Of a stretch of DNA of 64,000 nucleotides, positions 10,241 to 23,169 are shown piece by piece (position 1 is the first letter of the stretch; the number at the start of each line of letters is the position of its first letter). The notes under the pieces are model-generated. The model had not been told where the DNA came from. It ran no database searches and worked only from the letters and a program-made list of their open reading frames with translations. This stretch comes from Eledone cirrhosa (Eukaryota > Mollusca > Cephalopoda > Octopoda > Eledonidae). The stretch covers positions 296,304,670 to 296,368,669 of the forward strand of contig OZ024740.1 in the NCBI GenBank assembly GCA_964016885.1. The letters are read 5' to 3'. A program made the translations under genes and the position numbers.

Positions 10241-13020
10241 TTTTATTTGGGTGATCCATTTTTTATTTGGGTGATCCAGTTTTTGTTTGGGTGATCCATT
10301 TTTTATTTGGGGGATCCATTTTTTATTTGGGTGATCCATTTTTTATTTGTTGGATCCATTTTTTATTTGGGGGATCCATTTTTTATTTGGGGGATCCATT
10401 TTTTATTTGGGTGATCCATTTTTTATTTGGGGGATCCATTTTTTATTTAGGTGATCCATTTTTTAGTTGGGTGATCCATTTTTTTTGGGGGGGGATCCAT
10501 TTTTTATTTGTGTCATCCATTTTTTATTTGGCGGATCCATTTTTATTTGGGGGATCCATTTTTTATTTGTGTGATCCATTTTTTATTTGGCAGATCCATT
10601 TTTTATTTGGGGGATCCATTTTTTATTTGGGTGATCCATTTTTTATTTGGGGGATCCATTTTTTATTTGGGTGATCCATTTTTTATTTGGGTGATCCAGT
10701 TTTTGTTTGGGTGATCCATTTTTTATTTGGGGGATCCATTTTTTATTTGGGTGATCCATTTTTTATTTGTTGGATCCATTTTTTATTTGGGGGATCCATT
10801 TTTTATTTGGGGGTTCCATTTTTTATTTGGGGGATCCATTTTACATTTGGGTGATCCATTTTTTATTTGGGTGATCCATTTTTTATTTGGGGGATCCATT
10901 TTTTATTTAGGGGATCCATTTTTTATTTGGGGGTTCCATTTTTTATTTGGGTGATCCATTTTTTATTTGGGGGATCCATTTTTTATTTAGGTGATCCATT
11001 TTTTAGTTGGGTGATCCATTTTTATTTGGGGGATCCATTTTTTATTTGTGTGATCCATTTTTTATTTGGCGGATCCATTTTTTATTTGGGGGATCCATTT
11101 TTTATTTGGGGATCCATTTTTTATTTAGGTGATCCATTTTTTAGTTGGGTGATCCATTTTTATTTGGGGGATCCATTTTTTATTTGTGTGATCCATTTTT
11201 TATTTGGCGTATCCATTTTTATTTGGGGGATCCATTTTTTATTTGTGTGATCCATTTTTTATTTGGCAGATCCATTTTTTATTTGGGGGATCCATTTTTT
11301 ATTTGGGTGATCCATTTTTTATTTGGGGGATCCATTTTTTATTTGGGTGATACATTTTTTATTTGGGGGATCCATTTTTTATTTGGGTGATCCATTTTTT
11401 ATTTGGGTGATCCATATTTTATTTGGGTGATCCATTTTTTATTTGGGGGATCCATTTTTTATTTGGGTGATCCAATTTTTTATTTGGGTGATCCATTTTT
11501 TATTTGGGTGATCCATTTTTTATTTGGGTGATCCATTTTTTATTTGGGGGATCCATTTTTTATTTGGGTGATCCATTTTTGATTTGGGTGATCCATTCTT
11601 TATTTGGGGGATCCATTTTTTATTTGGGTGATCCATTTTTTATTTGGGGGATCCATTTTTTATTTGGGAGATCCATTTTTGATTTGGGTGATCCATTTTT
11701 TATTTGGGTGATTCATTTTTTATTTGTTGGATCCATTTTTTATTTGGGGGATCCATTTTTATTTGGGGGACCCTATTTTTATTTGGGGGATCCATTTTAC
11801 ATTTGGGTGATCCATTTTTTATTTGGGTGATCCATTTTTTATTTGGTGGATCCATTTTTTATTTGGGGTATCCATTTTTTATTTGGGTGATCCATTTTTT
11901 ATTTGGGGGATCCATTTTTTATTTGGGTTATCCATTTTTTATTTGGGTGATCCATTTTTTATTTGGGTGATCCATTTTTTATTTGTTGGATCCATTTTTT
12001 ATTTGGGGGATCCATTTTTTATTTGGGGGTTCCATTTTTTATTTGGGGGATCCATTTTACATTTGGGTGATCCATTTTTTATTTGGGTGATCCATTTTTT
12101 ATTTGGGGGATCCATTTTTTATTTGGGTGATCCATTTTTTATTTGGGTGATCCAGTTTTTGTTTGGGTGATCCATTTTTTATTTGGGGGATCCATTTTTT
12201 ATTTGGGTGATCCATTTTTTATTTGTTGGATCCATTTTTTATTTGGGGGATCCATTTTTTATTTGGGGGTTCCATTTTTTATTTGGGGGGATCCATTTTA
12301 CATTTGGGTGATCCATTTTTTATTTGGGTGACCCATTTTTTATTCGGGGGATCCATTTTTTATTTGGGGGATCCATTTTTTATTTGGGGGTTCCATTTTT
12401 TATTTGGGTGATCCATTTTTTATTTGGGGGATCCATTTTTTATTTAGGTGATCCATTTTTTAGTTGGGTGATCCATTTTTTATTTGTGTGATCCATTTTT
12501 TATTTGGGGGATCCATTTTTTATTTGGGGGTTCCATTTTTTATTTGGGTGATCCATTTTTTATTTGGGGGATCCATTTTTTATTTAGGTGATCCATTTTT
12601 TAGTTGGGTGATCCATTTTTTATTTGTGTGATCCATTTTTTATTTGGCGGATCCATTTTTTATTTGGGGGATCCATTTTTTATTTGGGTGATCCATTTTT
12701 TATTTGGGGTATCCATTTTTTATTAGGGTGATACATTTTTTATTTGGGGGATCCATTTTTTATTTGGGTGATCCATTTTTTATTTGGGTGATCCATATTT
12801 TATTTGCGTGATCCATTTTTTATTTGGGTGATCCATTTTTTATTTGGGTGATCCATTTTTTATTTGGGGGATCCATTTTTTATTTGGGTGATCCATTTTT
12901 TATTTGGGTGATCCATTTTTTATTTGGGGGATCCATTTTTTATTTGGGGGATCCATTTTTATTTGGGGGACCCTATTTTTATTTGGGGGATCCATTTTAC
13001 ATTTGGGTGATCCATTTTTT
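10241..13020 (+). repeat. 2.77-kb tandem duplication, copy 1 (module alpha)
   Basis: No gene. Ordered variants from the CAGTTTTTGTTTG monomer at about 10277 recur from about 13053. The shift is 2776 before, and 2774 after, the T/G homopolymer monomer. That monomer is T8G8 here and T7G7 in copy 2, which accounts for the two bases. The distal part (about 12.52-13.02 kb) has no counterpart in copy 2, which switches to another variant order near 15.29 kb. Confidence 0.82.
10479..10494 (+). repeat. T8G8 homopolymer monomer
   Basis: Same variant monomer as at 1303, one T longer. Confidence 0.9.
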
Positions 13021-14596
13021 ATTTGGGTGATCCATTTTTTATTTGGGTGATCCAGTTTTTGTTTGGGTGATCCATTTTTTATTTGGGGGATCCATTTTTT
13101 ATTTGGGTGATCCATTTTTTATTTGTTGGATCCATTTTTTATTTGGGGGATCCATTTTTTATTTGGGGGATCCATTTTTTATTTGGGTGATCCATTTTTT
13201 ATTTGGGGGATCCATTTTTTATTTAGGTGATCCATTTTTTAGTTGGGTGATCCATTTTTTTGGGGGGGATCCATTTTTTATTTGTGTCATCCATTTTTTA
13301 TTTGGCGGATCCATTTTTATTTGGGGGATCCATTTTTTATTTGTGTGATCCATTTTTTATTTGGCAGATCCATTTTTTATTTGGGGGATCCATTTTTTAT
13401 TTGGGTGATCCATTTTTTATTTGGGGGATCCATTTTTTATTTGGGTGATCCATTTTTTATTTGGGTGATCCAGTTTTTGTTTGGGTGATCCATTTTTTAT
13501 TTGGGGGATCCATTTTTTATTTGGGTGATCCATTTTTTATTTGTTGGATCCATTTTTTATTTGGGGGATCCATTTTTTATTTGGGGGTTCCATTTTTTAT
13601 TTGGGGGATCCATTTTACATTTGGGTGATCCATTTTTTATTTGGGTGATCCATTTTTTATTTGGGGGATCCATTTTTTATTTAGGGGATCCATTTTTTAT
13701 TTGGGGGTTCCATTTTTTATTTGGGTGATCCATTTTTTATTTGGGGGATCCATTTTTTATTTAGGTGATCCATTTTTTAGTTGGGTGATCCATTTTTATT
13801 TGGGGGATCCATTTTTTATTTGTGTGATCCATTTTTTATTTGGCGGATCCATTTTTTATTTGGGGGATCCATTTTTTATTTGGGGATCCATTTTTTATTT
13901 AGGTGATCCATTTTTTAGTTGGGTGATCCATTTTTATTTGGGGGATCCATTTTTTATTTGTGTGATCCATTTTTTATTTGGCGTATCCATTTTTATTTGG
14001 GGGATCCATTTTTTATTTGTGTGATCCATTTTTTATTTGGCAGATCCATTTTTTATTTGGGGGATCCATTCTTTATTTGGGTGATCCATTTTTTATTTGG
14101 GGGATCCATTTTTTATTTGGGTGTTACATTTTTTATTTGGGGGATCCATTTTTTATTTGGGTGATCCATTTTTTATTTGGGTGATCCATATTTTATTTGG
14201 GTGATCCATTTTTTATTTGGGGGATCCATTTTTTATTTGGGTGATCCAATTTTTTATTTGGGTGATCCATTTTTTATTTGGGTGATCCATTTTTTATTTG
14301 GGTGATCCATTTTTTATTTGGGGGATCCATTTTTTATTTGGGTGATCCATTTTTGATTTGGGTGATCCATTTTTTATTTGGGGGATCCATTTTTTATTTG
14401 GGTGATCCATTTTTTATTTGGGGGATCCATTTTTTATTTGGGAGATCCATTTTTGATTTGGGTGATCCATTTTTTATTTGGGTGATTCATTTTTTATTTG
14501 TTGGATCCATTTTTTATTTGGGGGATCCATTTTTATTTGGGGGACCCTATTTTTATTTGGGGGATCCATTTTACATTTGGGTGATCCATTTTTTAT
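13021..14596 (+). repeat. 2.77-kb tandem duplication, copy 2 (module alpha)
   Basis: No gene. Matches 10.25-11.82 kb at a shift of 2774-2776, including the T/G monomer (13255-13268), two 19-bp CCATTTTTATTTG monomers, TTTGGCGTATCC, a GGGTGTTACATT monomer (GGGTGATACATT in copy 1) and the 21-bp monomer CCAATTTTTTATTTG near 14249. The similarity continues into the first HOR copy downstream, to about 15.29 kb. Confidence 0.82.
13255..13268 (+). repeat. T7G7 homopolymer monomer
   Basis: Two bases shorter than the copy at 10479, explaining the 2776 to 2774 shift change between the 2.77-kb copies. Confidence 0.9.
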
Positions 14597-15555
14597 TTGG
14601 GTGATCCATTTTTTATTTGGTGGATCCATTTTTTATTTGGGGTATCCATTTTTTATTTGGGTGATCCATTTTTTATTTGGGGGATCCATTTTTTATTTGG
14701 GTTATCCATTTTTTATTTGGGTGATCCATTTTTTATTTGGGTGATCCATTTTTTATTTGTTGGATCCATTTTTTATTTGGGGGATCCATTTTTTATTTGG
14801 GGGTTCCATTTTTTATTTGGGGGATCCATTTTACATTTGGGTGATCCATTTTTTATTTGGGTGATCCATTTTTTATTTGGGGGATCCATTTTTTATTTGG
14901 GTGATCCATTTTTTATTTGGGTGATCCAGTTTTTGTTTGGGTGATCCATTTTTTATTTGGGGGATCCATTTTTTATTTGGGTGATCCATTTTTTATTTGT
15001 TGGATCCATTTTTTATTTGGGGGATCCATTTTTTATTTGGGGGTTCCATTTTTTATTTGGGGGATCCATTTTACATTTGGGTGATCCATTTTTTATTTGG
15101 GTGACCCATTTTTTATTCGGGGGATCCATTTTTTATTTGGGGGATCCATTTTTTATTTGGGGGTTCCATTTTTTATTTGGGTGATCCATTTTTTATTTGG
15201 GGGATCCATTTTTTATTTAGGTGATCCATTTTTTAGTTGGGTGATCCATTTTTTATTTGTGTGATCCATTTTTTATTTGGGGGATCCATTTTTTATTTGG
15301 GTGATCCATTTTTTATTTGGGTGATCCATATTTTATTTGCGTGATCCATTTTTTATTTGGGTGATCCATTTTTTATTTGGGTGATCCATTTTTTATTTGG
15401 GGGATCCATTTTTTATTTGGGTGATCCATTTTTTATTTGGGTGATCCATTTTTTATTTGGGGGATCCATTTTTTATTTGGGGGATCCATTTTTATTTGGG
15501 GGACCCTATTTTTATTTGGGGGATCCATTTTACATTTGGGTGATCCATTTTTTAT
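14597..15555 (+). repeat. Beta HOR copy 1 (959 bp)
   Basis: Measured between equivalent points just before the TTTGGTGG / GGGGTATCC monomer pair. Contents in order: TTTGGTGG, GGGGTATCC, GGGTTATCC, the 240-bp duplicated cassette (TTTGTTGG, GGGGGTTCC, TACATTTG, CAGTTTTTGTTTG), GTGACCC with TATTCGGGGG, one TTTAGGTG/TTTTAGTTGGG/TTTGTGTG sub-block, then GCGTG and the 19-bp CCATTTTTATTTG and GGACCC monomers. 959 is 48 monomers minus 1 base. Confidence 0.85.
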
Positions 15556-16654
15556 TTGGGTGATCCATTTTTTATTTGGTGGATCCATTTTTTATTTGGG
15601 GTATCCATTTTTTATTTGGGTGATCCATTTTTTATTTGGGGGATCCATTTTTTATTTGGGTTATCCATTTTTTATTTGGGTGATCCATTTTTTATTTGGG
15701 TGATCCATTTTTTATTTGTTGGATCCATTTTTTATTTGGGGGATCCATTTTTTATTTGGGGGTTCCATTTTTTATTTGGGGGATCCATTTTACATTTGGG
15801 TGATCCATTTTTTATTTGGGTGATCCATTTTTTATTTGGGGGATCCATTTTTTATTTGGGTGATCCATTTTTTATTTGGGTGATCCAGTTTTTGTTTGGG
15901 TGATCCATTTTTTATTTGGGGGATCCATTTTTTATTTGGGTGATCCATTTTTTATTTGTTGGATCCATTTTTTATTTGGGGGATCCATTTTTTATTTGGG
16001 GGTTCCATTTTTTATTTGGGGGATCCATTTTACATTTGGGTGATCCATTTTTTATTTGGGTGACCCATTTTTTATTCGGGGGATCCATTTTTTATTTGGG
16101 GGATCCATTTTTTATTTGGGGGTTCCATTTTTTATTTGGGTGATCCATTTTTTATTTGGGGGATCCATTTTTTATTTAGGTGATCCATTTTTTAGTTGGG
16201 TGATCCATTTTTTATTTGTGTGATCCATTTTTTATTTGGGGGATCCATTTTTTATTTGGGGGTTCCATTTTTTATTTGGGTGATCCATTTTTTATTTGGG
16301 GGATCCATTTTTTATTTAGGTGATCCATTTTTTAGTTGGGTGATCCATTTTTTATTTGTGTGATCCATTTTTTATTTGGCGGATCCATTTTTTATTTGGG
16401 GGATCCATTTTTTATTTGGGTGATCCATTTTTTATTTGGGGGATCCATTTTTTATTTAGGTGATCCATTTTTTAGTTGGGTGATCCATTTTTTATTTGGG
16501 AGATCCATTTTTGATTTGGGTGATCCATTTTTTATTTGGGTGATTCATTTTTTATTTGTTGGATCCATTTTTTATTTGGGGGATCCATTTTTATTTGGGG
16601 GACCCTATTTTTATTTGGGGGATCCATTTTACATTTGGGTGATCCATTTTTTAT
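15556..16654 (+). repeat. Beta HOR copy 2 (1099 bp)
   Basis: Same order as copy 1 but with three 140-bp sub-blocks (TTTTAGTTGGG at about 16191, 16331 and 16471), after which it switches straight to GGGAGATCC, TTTTGATTTG and GGTGATTC, skipping the GCGTG section. 1099 is 55 monomers minus 1 base. Confidence 0.85.
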
Positions 16655-17713
16655 TTGGGTGATCCATTTTTTATTTGGTGGATCCATTTTTTATTTGGGG
16701 TATCCATTTTTTATTTGGGTGATCCATTTTTTATTTGGGGGATCCATTTTTTATTTGGGTTATCCATTTTTTATTTGGGTGATCCATTTTTTATTTGGGT
16801 GATCCATTTTTTATTTGTTGGATCCATTTTTTATTTGGGGGATCCATTTTTTATTTGGGGGTTCCATTTTTTATTTGGGGGATCCATTTTACATTTGGGT
16901 GATCCATTTTTTATTTGGGTGATCCATTTTTTATTTGGGGGATCCATTTTTTATTTGGGTGATCCATTTTTTATTTGGGTGATCCAGTTTTTGTTTGGGT
17001 GATCCATTTTTTATTTGGGGGATCCATTTTTTATTTGGGTGATCCATTTTTTATTTGTTGGATCCATTTTTTATTTGGGGGATCCATTTTTTATTTGGGG
17101 GTTCCATTTTTTATTTGGGGGATCCATTTTACATTTGGGTGATCCATTTTTTATTTGGGTGACCCATTTTTTATTCGGGGGATCCATTTTTTATTTGGGG
17201 GATCCATTTTTTATTTGGGGGTTCCATTTTTTATTTGGGTGATCCATTTTTTATTTGGGGGATCCATTTTTTATTTAGGTGATCCATTTTTTAGTTGGGT
17301 GATCCATTTTTTATTTGTGTGATCCATTTTTTATTTGGCGGATCCATTTTTTATTTGGGGGATCCATTTTTTATTTGGGTGATCCATTTTTTATTTGGGG
17401 TATCCATTTTTTATTAGGGTGATACATTTTTTATTTGGGGGATCCATTTTTTATTTGGGTGATCCATTTTTTATTTGGGTGATCCATATTTTATTTGCGT
17501 GATCCATTTTTTATTTGGGTGATCCATTTTTTATTTGGGTGATCCATTTTTTATTTGGGGGATCCATTTTTTATTTGGGTGATCCATTTTTTATTTGGGT
17601 GATCCATTTTTTATTTGGGGGATCCATTTTTTATTTGGGGGATCCATTTTTATTTGGGGGACCCTATTTTTATTTGGGGGATCCATTTTACATTTGGGTG
17701 ATCCATTTTTTAT
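16655..17713 (+). repeat. Beta HOR copy 3 (1059 bp)
   Basis: One TTTAGGTG/TTTTAGTTGGG/TTTGTGTG sub-block (about 17270-17330), followed by TTTGGCGG, GGGGTATCC, TATTAGGGTGATAC, CCATATTTTATTTGCGTG and the GGACCC section. 1059 is 53 monomers minus 1 base. From about 17.5 kb it is matched at 21.6 kb by a constant shift of 4117. Confidence 0.85.
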
Positions 17714-19052
17714 TTGGGTGATCCATTTTTTATTTGGTGGATCCATTTTTTATTTGGGGTATCCATTTTTTATTTGGGTGATCCATTTTTTATTTGGGGG
17801 ATCCATTTTTTATTTGGGTTATCCATTTTTTATTTGGGTGATCCATTTTTTATTTGGGTGATCCATTTTTTATTTGTTGGATCCATTTTTTATTTGGGGG
17901 ATCCATTTTTTATTTGGGGGTTCCATTTTTTATTTGGGGGATCCATTTTACATTTGGGTGATCCATTTTTTATTTGGGTGATCCATTTTTTATTTGGGGG
18001 ATCCATTTTTTATTTGGGTGATCCATTTTTTATTTGGGTGATCCAGTTTTTGTTTGGGTGATCCATTTTTTATTTGGGGGATCCATTTTTTATTTGGGTG
18101 ATCCATTTTTTATTTGTTGGATCCATTTTTTATTTGGGGGATCCATTTTTTATTTGGGGGTTCCATTTTTTATTTGGGGGATCCATTTTACATTTGGGTG
18201 ATCCATTTTTTATTTGGGTGACCCATTTTTTATTCGGGGGATCCATTTTTTATTTGGGGGATCCATTTTTTATTTGGGGGTTCCATTTTTTATTTGGGTG
18301 ATCCATTTTTTATTTGGGGGATCCATTTTTTATTTAGGTGATCCATTTTTTAGTTGGGTGATCCATTTTTTATTTGTGTGATCCATTTTTTATTTGGGGG
18401 ATCCATTTTTTATTTGGGGGTTCCATTTTTTATTTGGGTGATCCATTTTTTATTTGGGGGATCCATTTTTTATTTAGGTGATCCATTTTTTAGTTGGGTG
18501 ATCCATTTTTTATTTGTGTGATCCATTTTTTATTTGGCGGATCCATTTTTTATTTGGGGGATCCATTATTTATTTGGGTGATCCATTTTTTATTTGGGGG
18601 ATCCATTTTTTATTTAGGTGATCCATTTTTTAGTTGGGTGATCCATTTTTTATTTGTGTGATCCATTTTTTATTTGGCGGATCCATTTTTTATTTGGGGG
18701 ATCCATTTTTTATTTGGGTGATCCATTTTTTATTTGGGGTATCCATTTTTTATTAGGGTGATACATTTTTTATTTGGGGGATCCATTTTTTATTTGGGTG
18801 ATCCATTTTTTATTTGGGTGATCCATATTTTATTTGCGTGATCCATTTTTTATTTGGGTGATCCATTTTTTATTTGGGTGATCCATTTTTTATTTGGGGG
18901 ATCCATTTTTTATTTGGGTGATCCATTTTTTATTTGGGTGATCCATTTTTTATTTGGGGGATCTATTTTTTATTTGGGGGATCCATTTTTATTTGGGGGA
19001 CCCTATTTTTATTTGGGGGATCCATTTTACATTTGGGTGATCCATTATATAT
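17714..19052 (+). repeat. Beta HOR copy 4 (1339 bp)
   Basis: Three sub-blocks at exact 140-bp spacing (TTTTAGTTGGG monomers at 18351, 18491 and 18631). 1339 equals the 1059-bp form plus two 140-bp blocks. Private changes: CCATTATTTATTTG near 18566, GGATCTATT near 18960 and CCATTATATATTTG near 19041. Matches copy 7 at a shift of 4117. Confidence 0.85.
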
Positions 19053-20651
19053 TTGGGTGATCCATTTTTTATTTGGTGGATCCATTTTTTATTTGGGGTA
19101 TCCATTTTTTATTTGGGTGATCCATTTTTTATTTGGGGGATCCATTTTTTATTTGGGTTATCCATTTTTTATTTGGGTGATCCATTTTTTATTTGGGTGA
19201 TCCATTTTTTATTTGTTGGATCCATTTTTTATTTGGGGGATCCATTTTTTATTTGGGGGTTCCATTTTTTATTTGGGGGATCCATTTTACATTTGGGTGA
19301 TCCATTTTTTATTTGGGTGATCCATTTTTTATTTGGGGGATCCATTTTTTATTTGGGTGATCCATTTTTTATTTGGGTGATCCAGTTTTTGTTTGGGTGA
19401 TCCATTTTTTATTTGGGGGATCCATTTTTTATTTGGGTGATCCATTTTTTATTTGTTGGATCCATTTTTTATTTGGGGGATCCATTTTTTATTTGGGGGT
19501 TCCATTTTTTATTTGGGGGATCCATTTTACATTTGGGTGACCCATTTTTTATTTGGGTGACCCATTTTTTATTCGGGGGATCCATTATTTATTTGGGGGA
19601 TCCATTTTTTATTTGGGGGTTCCATTTTTTATTTGGGTGATCCATTTTTTATTTGGGGGATCCATTTTTTATTTAGGTGATCCATTTTTTAGTTGGGTGA
19701 TCCATTTTTTATTTGTGTGATCCATTTTTTATTTGGCGTATCCATTTTTATTTGGGGGATCCATTTTTTATTTGTGTGATCCATTTTTTATTTGGCAGAT
19801 CCATTTTTTATTTGGGGGATCCATTTTTTATTTGGGTGATCCATTTTTTATTTGGGGGATCCATTTTTTATTTGGGTGATACATTTTTTATTTGGGGGAT
19901 CCATTTTTTATTTGGGTGATCCATTTTTTATTTGGGTGATCCATATTTTATTTGGGTGATCCATTTTTTATTTGGGGGATCCATTTTTTATTTGGGTGAT
20001 CCATTTTTTATTTGGGGGATCCATTTTTTATTTAGGTGATCCATTTTTTATTTGTGTGATCCATTTTTTATTTGGCAGATCCATTTTTTATTTGGGGGAT
20101 CCATTTTTTATTTGGGTGATCCATTTTTTATTTGGGGGATCCATTTTTTATTTGGGTGATCCATATTTTATTTGCGTGATCCATTTTTTATTTGGGGGAT
20201 CCATTTTTTATTTGGGTGATCCATTTTTTATTTGGGTGATCCATATTTTATTTGGGTGATCCATTTTTTATTTGGGGGATCCATTTTTTATTTGGGTGAT
20301 CCAATTTTTTATTTGGGTGATCCATTTTTTATTTGGGTGATCCATTTTTTATTTGGGTGATCCATTTTTTATTTGGGGGATCCATTTTTTATTTGGGTGA
20401 TCCATTTTTGATTTGGGTGATCCATTTTTTATTTGGGGGATCCATTTTTTATTTGGGTGATCCATTTTTTATTTGGGGGATCCATTTTTTATTTGGGAGA
20501 TCCATTTTTGATTTGGGTGATCCATTTTTTATTTGGGTGATTCATTTTTTATTTGTTGGATCCATTTTTTATTTGGGGGATCCATTTTTATTTGGGGGAC
20601 CCTATTTTTATTTGGGGGATCCATTTTACATTTGGGTGATCCATTTTTTAT
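19053..20651 (+). repeat. Beta HOR copy 5 (1599 bp, hybrid)
   Basis: Begins as the other copies, but after one TTTAGGTG sub-block it moves to the alpha-type order (TTTGGCGTATCC, TTTGGCAG, GGTGATAC, the 21-bp CCAATTTTTTATTTG monomer near 20303, GGGAG, GGTGATTC). From about 20.33 kb it matches 14.28 kb at a shift of 6055. It looks like a recombinant between beta and alpha modules. 1599 is 80 monomers minus 1 base. Confidence 0.82.
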
Positions 20652-21830
20652 TTGGGTGATCCATTTTTTATTTGGTGGATCCATTTTTTATTTGGGGTAT
20701 CCATTTTTTATTTGGGTGATCCATTTTTTATTTGGGGGATCCATTTTTTATTTGGGTTATCCATTTTTTATTTGGGTGATCCATTTTTTATTTGGGTGAT
20801 CCATTTTTTATTTGTTGGATCCATTTTTTATTTGGGGGATCCATTTTTTATTTGGGGGTTCCATTTTTTATTTGGGGGATCCATTTTACATTTGGGTGAT
20901 CCATTTTTTATTTGGGTGATCCATTTTTTATTTGGGGGATCCATTTTTTATTTGGGTGATCCATTTTTTATTTGGGTGATCCAGTTTTTGTTTGGGTGAT
21001 CCATTTTTTATTTGGGGGATCCATTTTTTATTTGGGTGATCCATTTTTTATTTGTTGGATCCATTTTTTATTTGGGGGATCCATTTTTTATTTGGGGGTT
21101 CCATTTTTTATTTGGGGGATCCATTTTACATTTGGGTGAACCATTTTTTATTTGGGTGACCCATTTTTTATTCGGGGGATCCATTTTTTATTTGGGGGAT
21201 CCATTTTTTATTTGGGGGTTCCATTTTTTATATGGGTGATCCATTTTTTATTTGGGGGATCCATTTTTTATTTAGGTGATCCATTTTTTAGTTGGGTGAT
21301 CCATTTTTTATTTGTGTGATCCATTTTTTATTTGGGGGTTCCATTTTTTATTTGGGTGATCCATTTTTTATTTGGGGGATCCATTTTTTATTTAGGTGAT
21401 CCATTTTTTAGTTGGGTGATCCATTTTTTATTTGTGTGATCCATTTTTTATTTGGCGGATCCATTTTTTATTTGGGGGATCCATTTTTTATTTGGGTGAT
21501 CCATTTTTTATTTGGGGTATCCATTTTTTATTAGGGTGATACATTTTTTATTTGGGGGATCCATTTTTTATTTGGGTGATCCATTTTTTATTTGGGTGAT
21601 CCATATTTTATTTGCGTGATCCATTTTTTATTTGGGTGATCCATTTTTTATTTGGGTGATCCATTTTTTATTTGGGGGATCCATTTTTTATTTGGGTGAT
21701 CCATTTTTTATTTGGGTGATCCATTTTTTATTTGGGGGATCCATTTTTTATTTGGGGGATCCATTTTTATTTGGGGGACCCTATTTTTATTTGGGGGATC
21801 CATTTTACATTTGGGTGATCCATTTTTTAT
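20652..21830 (+). repeat. Beta HOR copy 6 (1179 bp)
   Basis: Two sub-blocks, here 120 bp apart (TTTTAGTTGGG monomers at about 21281 and 21401), because one type B monomer is missing from the block. 1179 equals the 1059-bp form plus 120. Private changes are GTGAACC near 21138 and TTATATGGGTG near 21230. Confidence 0.85.
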
Positions 21831-23169
21831 TTGGGTGATCCATTTTTTATTTGGTGGATCCATTTTTTATTTGGGGTATCCATTTTTTATTTGGGTGATC
21901 CATTTTTTATTTGGGGGATCCATTTTTTATTTGGGTTATCCATTTTTTATTTGGGTGATCCATTTTTTATTTGGGTGATCCATTTTTTATTTGTTGGATC
22001 CATTTTTTATTTGGGGGATCCATTTTTTATTTGGGGGTTCCATTTTTTATTTGGGGGATCCATTTTACATTTGGGTGATCCATTTTTTATTTGGGTGATC
22101 CATTTTTTATTTGGGGGATCCATTTTTTATTTGGGTGATCCATTTTTTATTTGGGTGATCCAGTTTTTGTTTGGGTGATCCATTTTTTATTTGGGGGATC
22201 CATTTTTTATTTGGGTGATCCATTTTTTATTTGTTGGATCCATTTTTTATTTGGGGGATCCATTTTTTATTTGGGGGTTCCATTTTTTATTTGGGGGATC
22301 CATTTTACATTTGGGTGATCCATTTTTTATTTGGGTGACCCATTTTTTATTCGGGGGATCCATTTTTTATTTGGGTGATCCATTTTTTATTTGGGGGTTC
22401 CATTTTTTATTTGGGTGATCCATTTTTTATTTGGGGGATCCATTTTTTATTTAGGTGATCCATTTTTTAGTTGGGTGATCCATTTTTTATTTGTGTGATC
22501 CATTTTTTATTTGGGGGATCCATTTTTTATTTGGGGGTTCAATTTTTTATTTGGGTGATCCATTTTTTATTTGGGGGATCCATTTTTTATTTAGGTGATC
22601 CATTTTTTAGTTGGGTGATCCATTTTTTATTTGTGTGATCCATTTTTTATTTGGCGGATCCATTTTTTATTTGGGGGATCCATTTTTTATTTGGGTGATC
22701 CATTTTTTATTTGGGGGATCCATTTTTTATTTAGGTGAACCATTTTTTAGTTGGGTGATCCATTTTTTATTTGTGTGATCCATTTTTTATTTGGCGGATC
22801 CATTTTTTATTTGGGGGATCCATTTTTTATTTGGGTGATCCATTTTTTATTTGGGGTATCCATTTTTTATTAGGGTGATACATTTTTTATTTGGGGGATC
22901 CATTTTTTATTTGGGTGATCCATTTTTTATTTGGGTGATCCATATTTTATTTGCGTGATCCATTTTTTATTTGGGTGATCCATTTTTTATTTGGGTGATC
23001 CATTTTTTATTTGGGGGATCCATTTTTTATTTGGGTGATCCATTTTTTATTTGGGTGATCCATTTTTTATTTGGGGGATCCATTTTTTATTTGGGGGATC
23101 CATTTTTATTTGGGGGACCCTATTTTTATTTGGGGGATCCATTTTACATTTGGGTGATCCATTTTTTAT
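21831..23169 (+). repeat. Beta HOR copy 7 (1339 bp)
   Basis: Three 140-bp sub-blocks (TTTTAGTTGGG monomers at 22461, 22601 and 22741), same length as copy 4 and matched to it at a shift of 4117. Private changes include GGTTCAATT near 22538 and GGTGAACC near 22737. Confidence 0.85.

Noticed and set aside
12900..13115. A 71-codon minus-strand frame rich in N, K, P and I
   Set aside because: It is the reverse reading of the same monomers. It stays open only because variants there (CAGTTTTTGTTTG, TACATTTG, GGACCC) remove the usual TAA.
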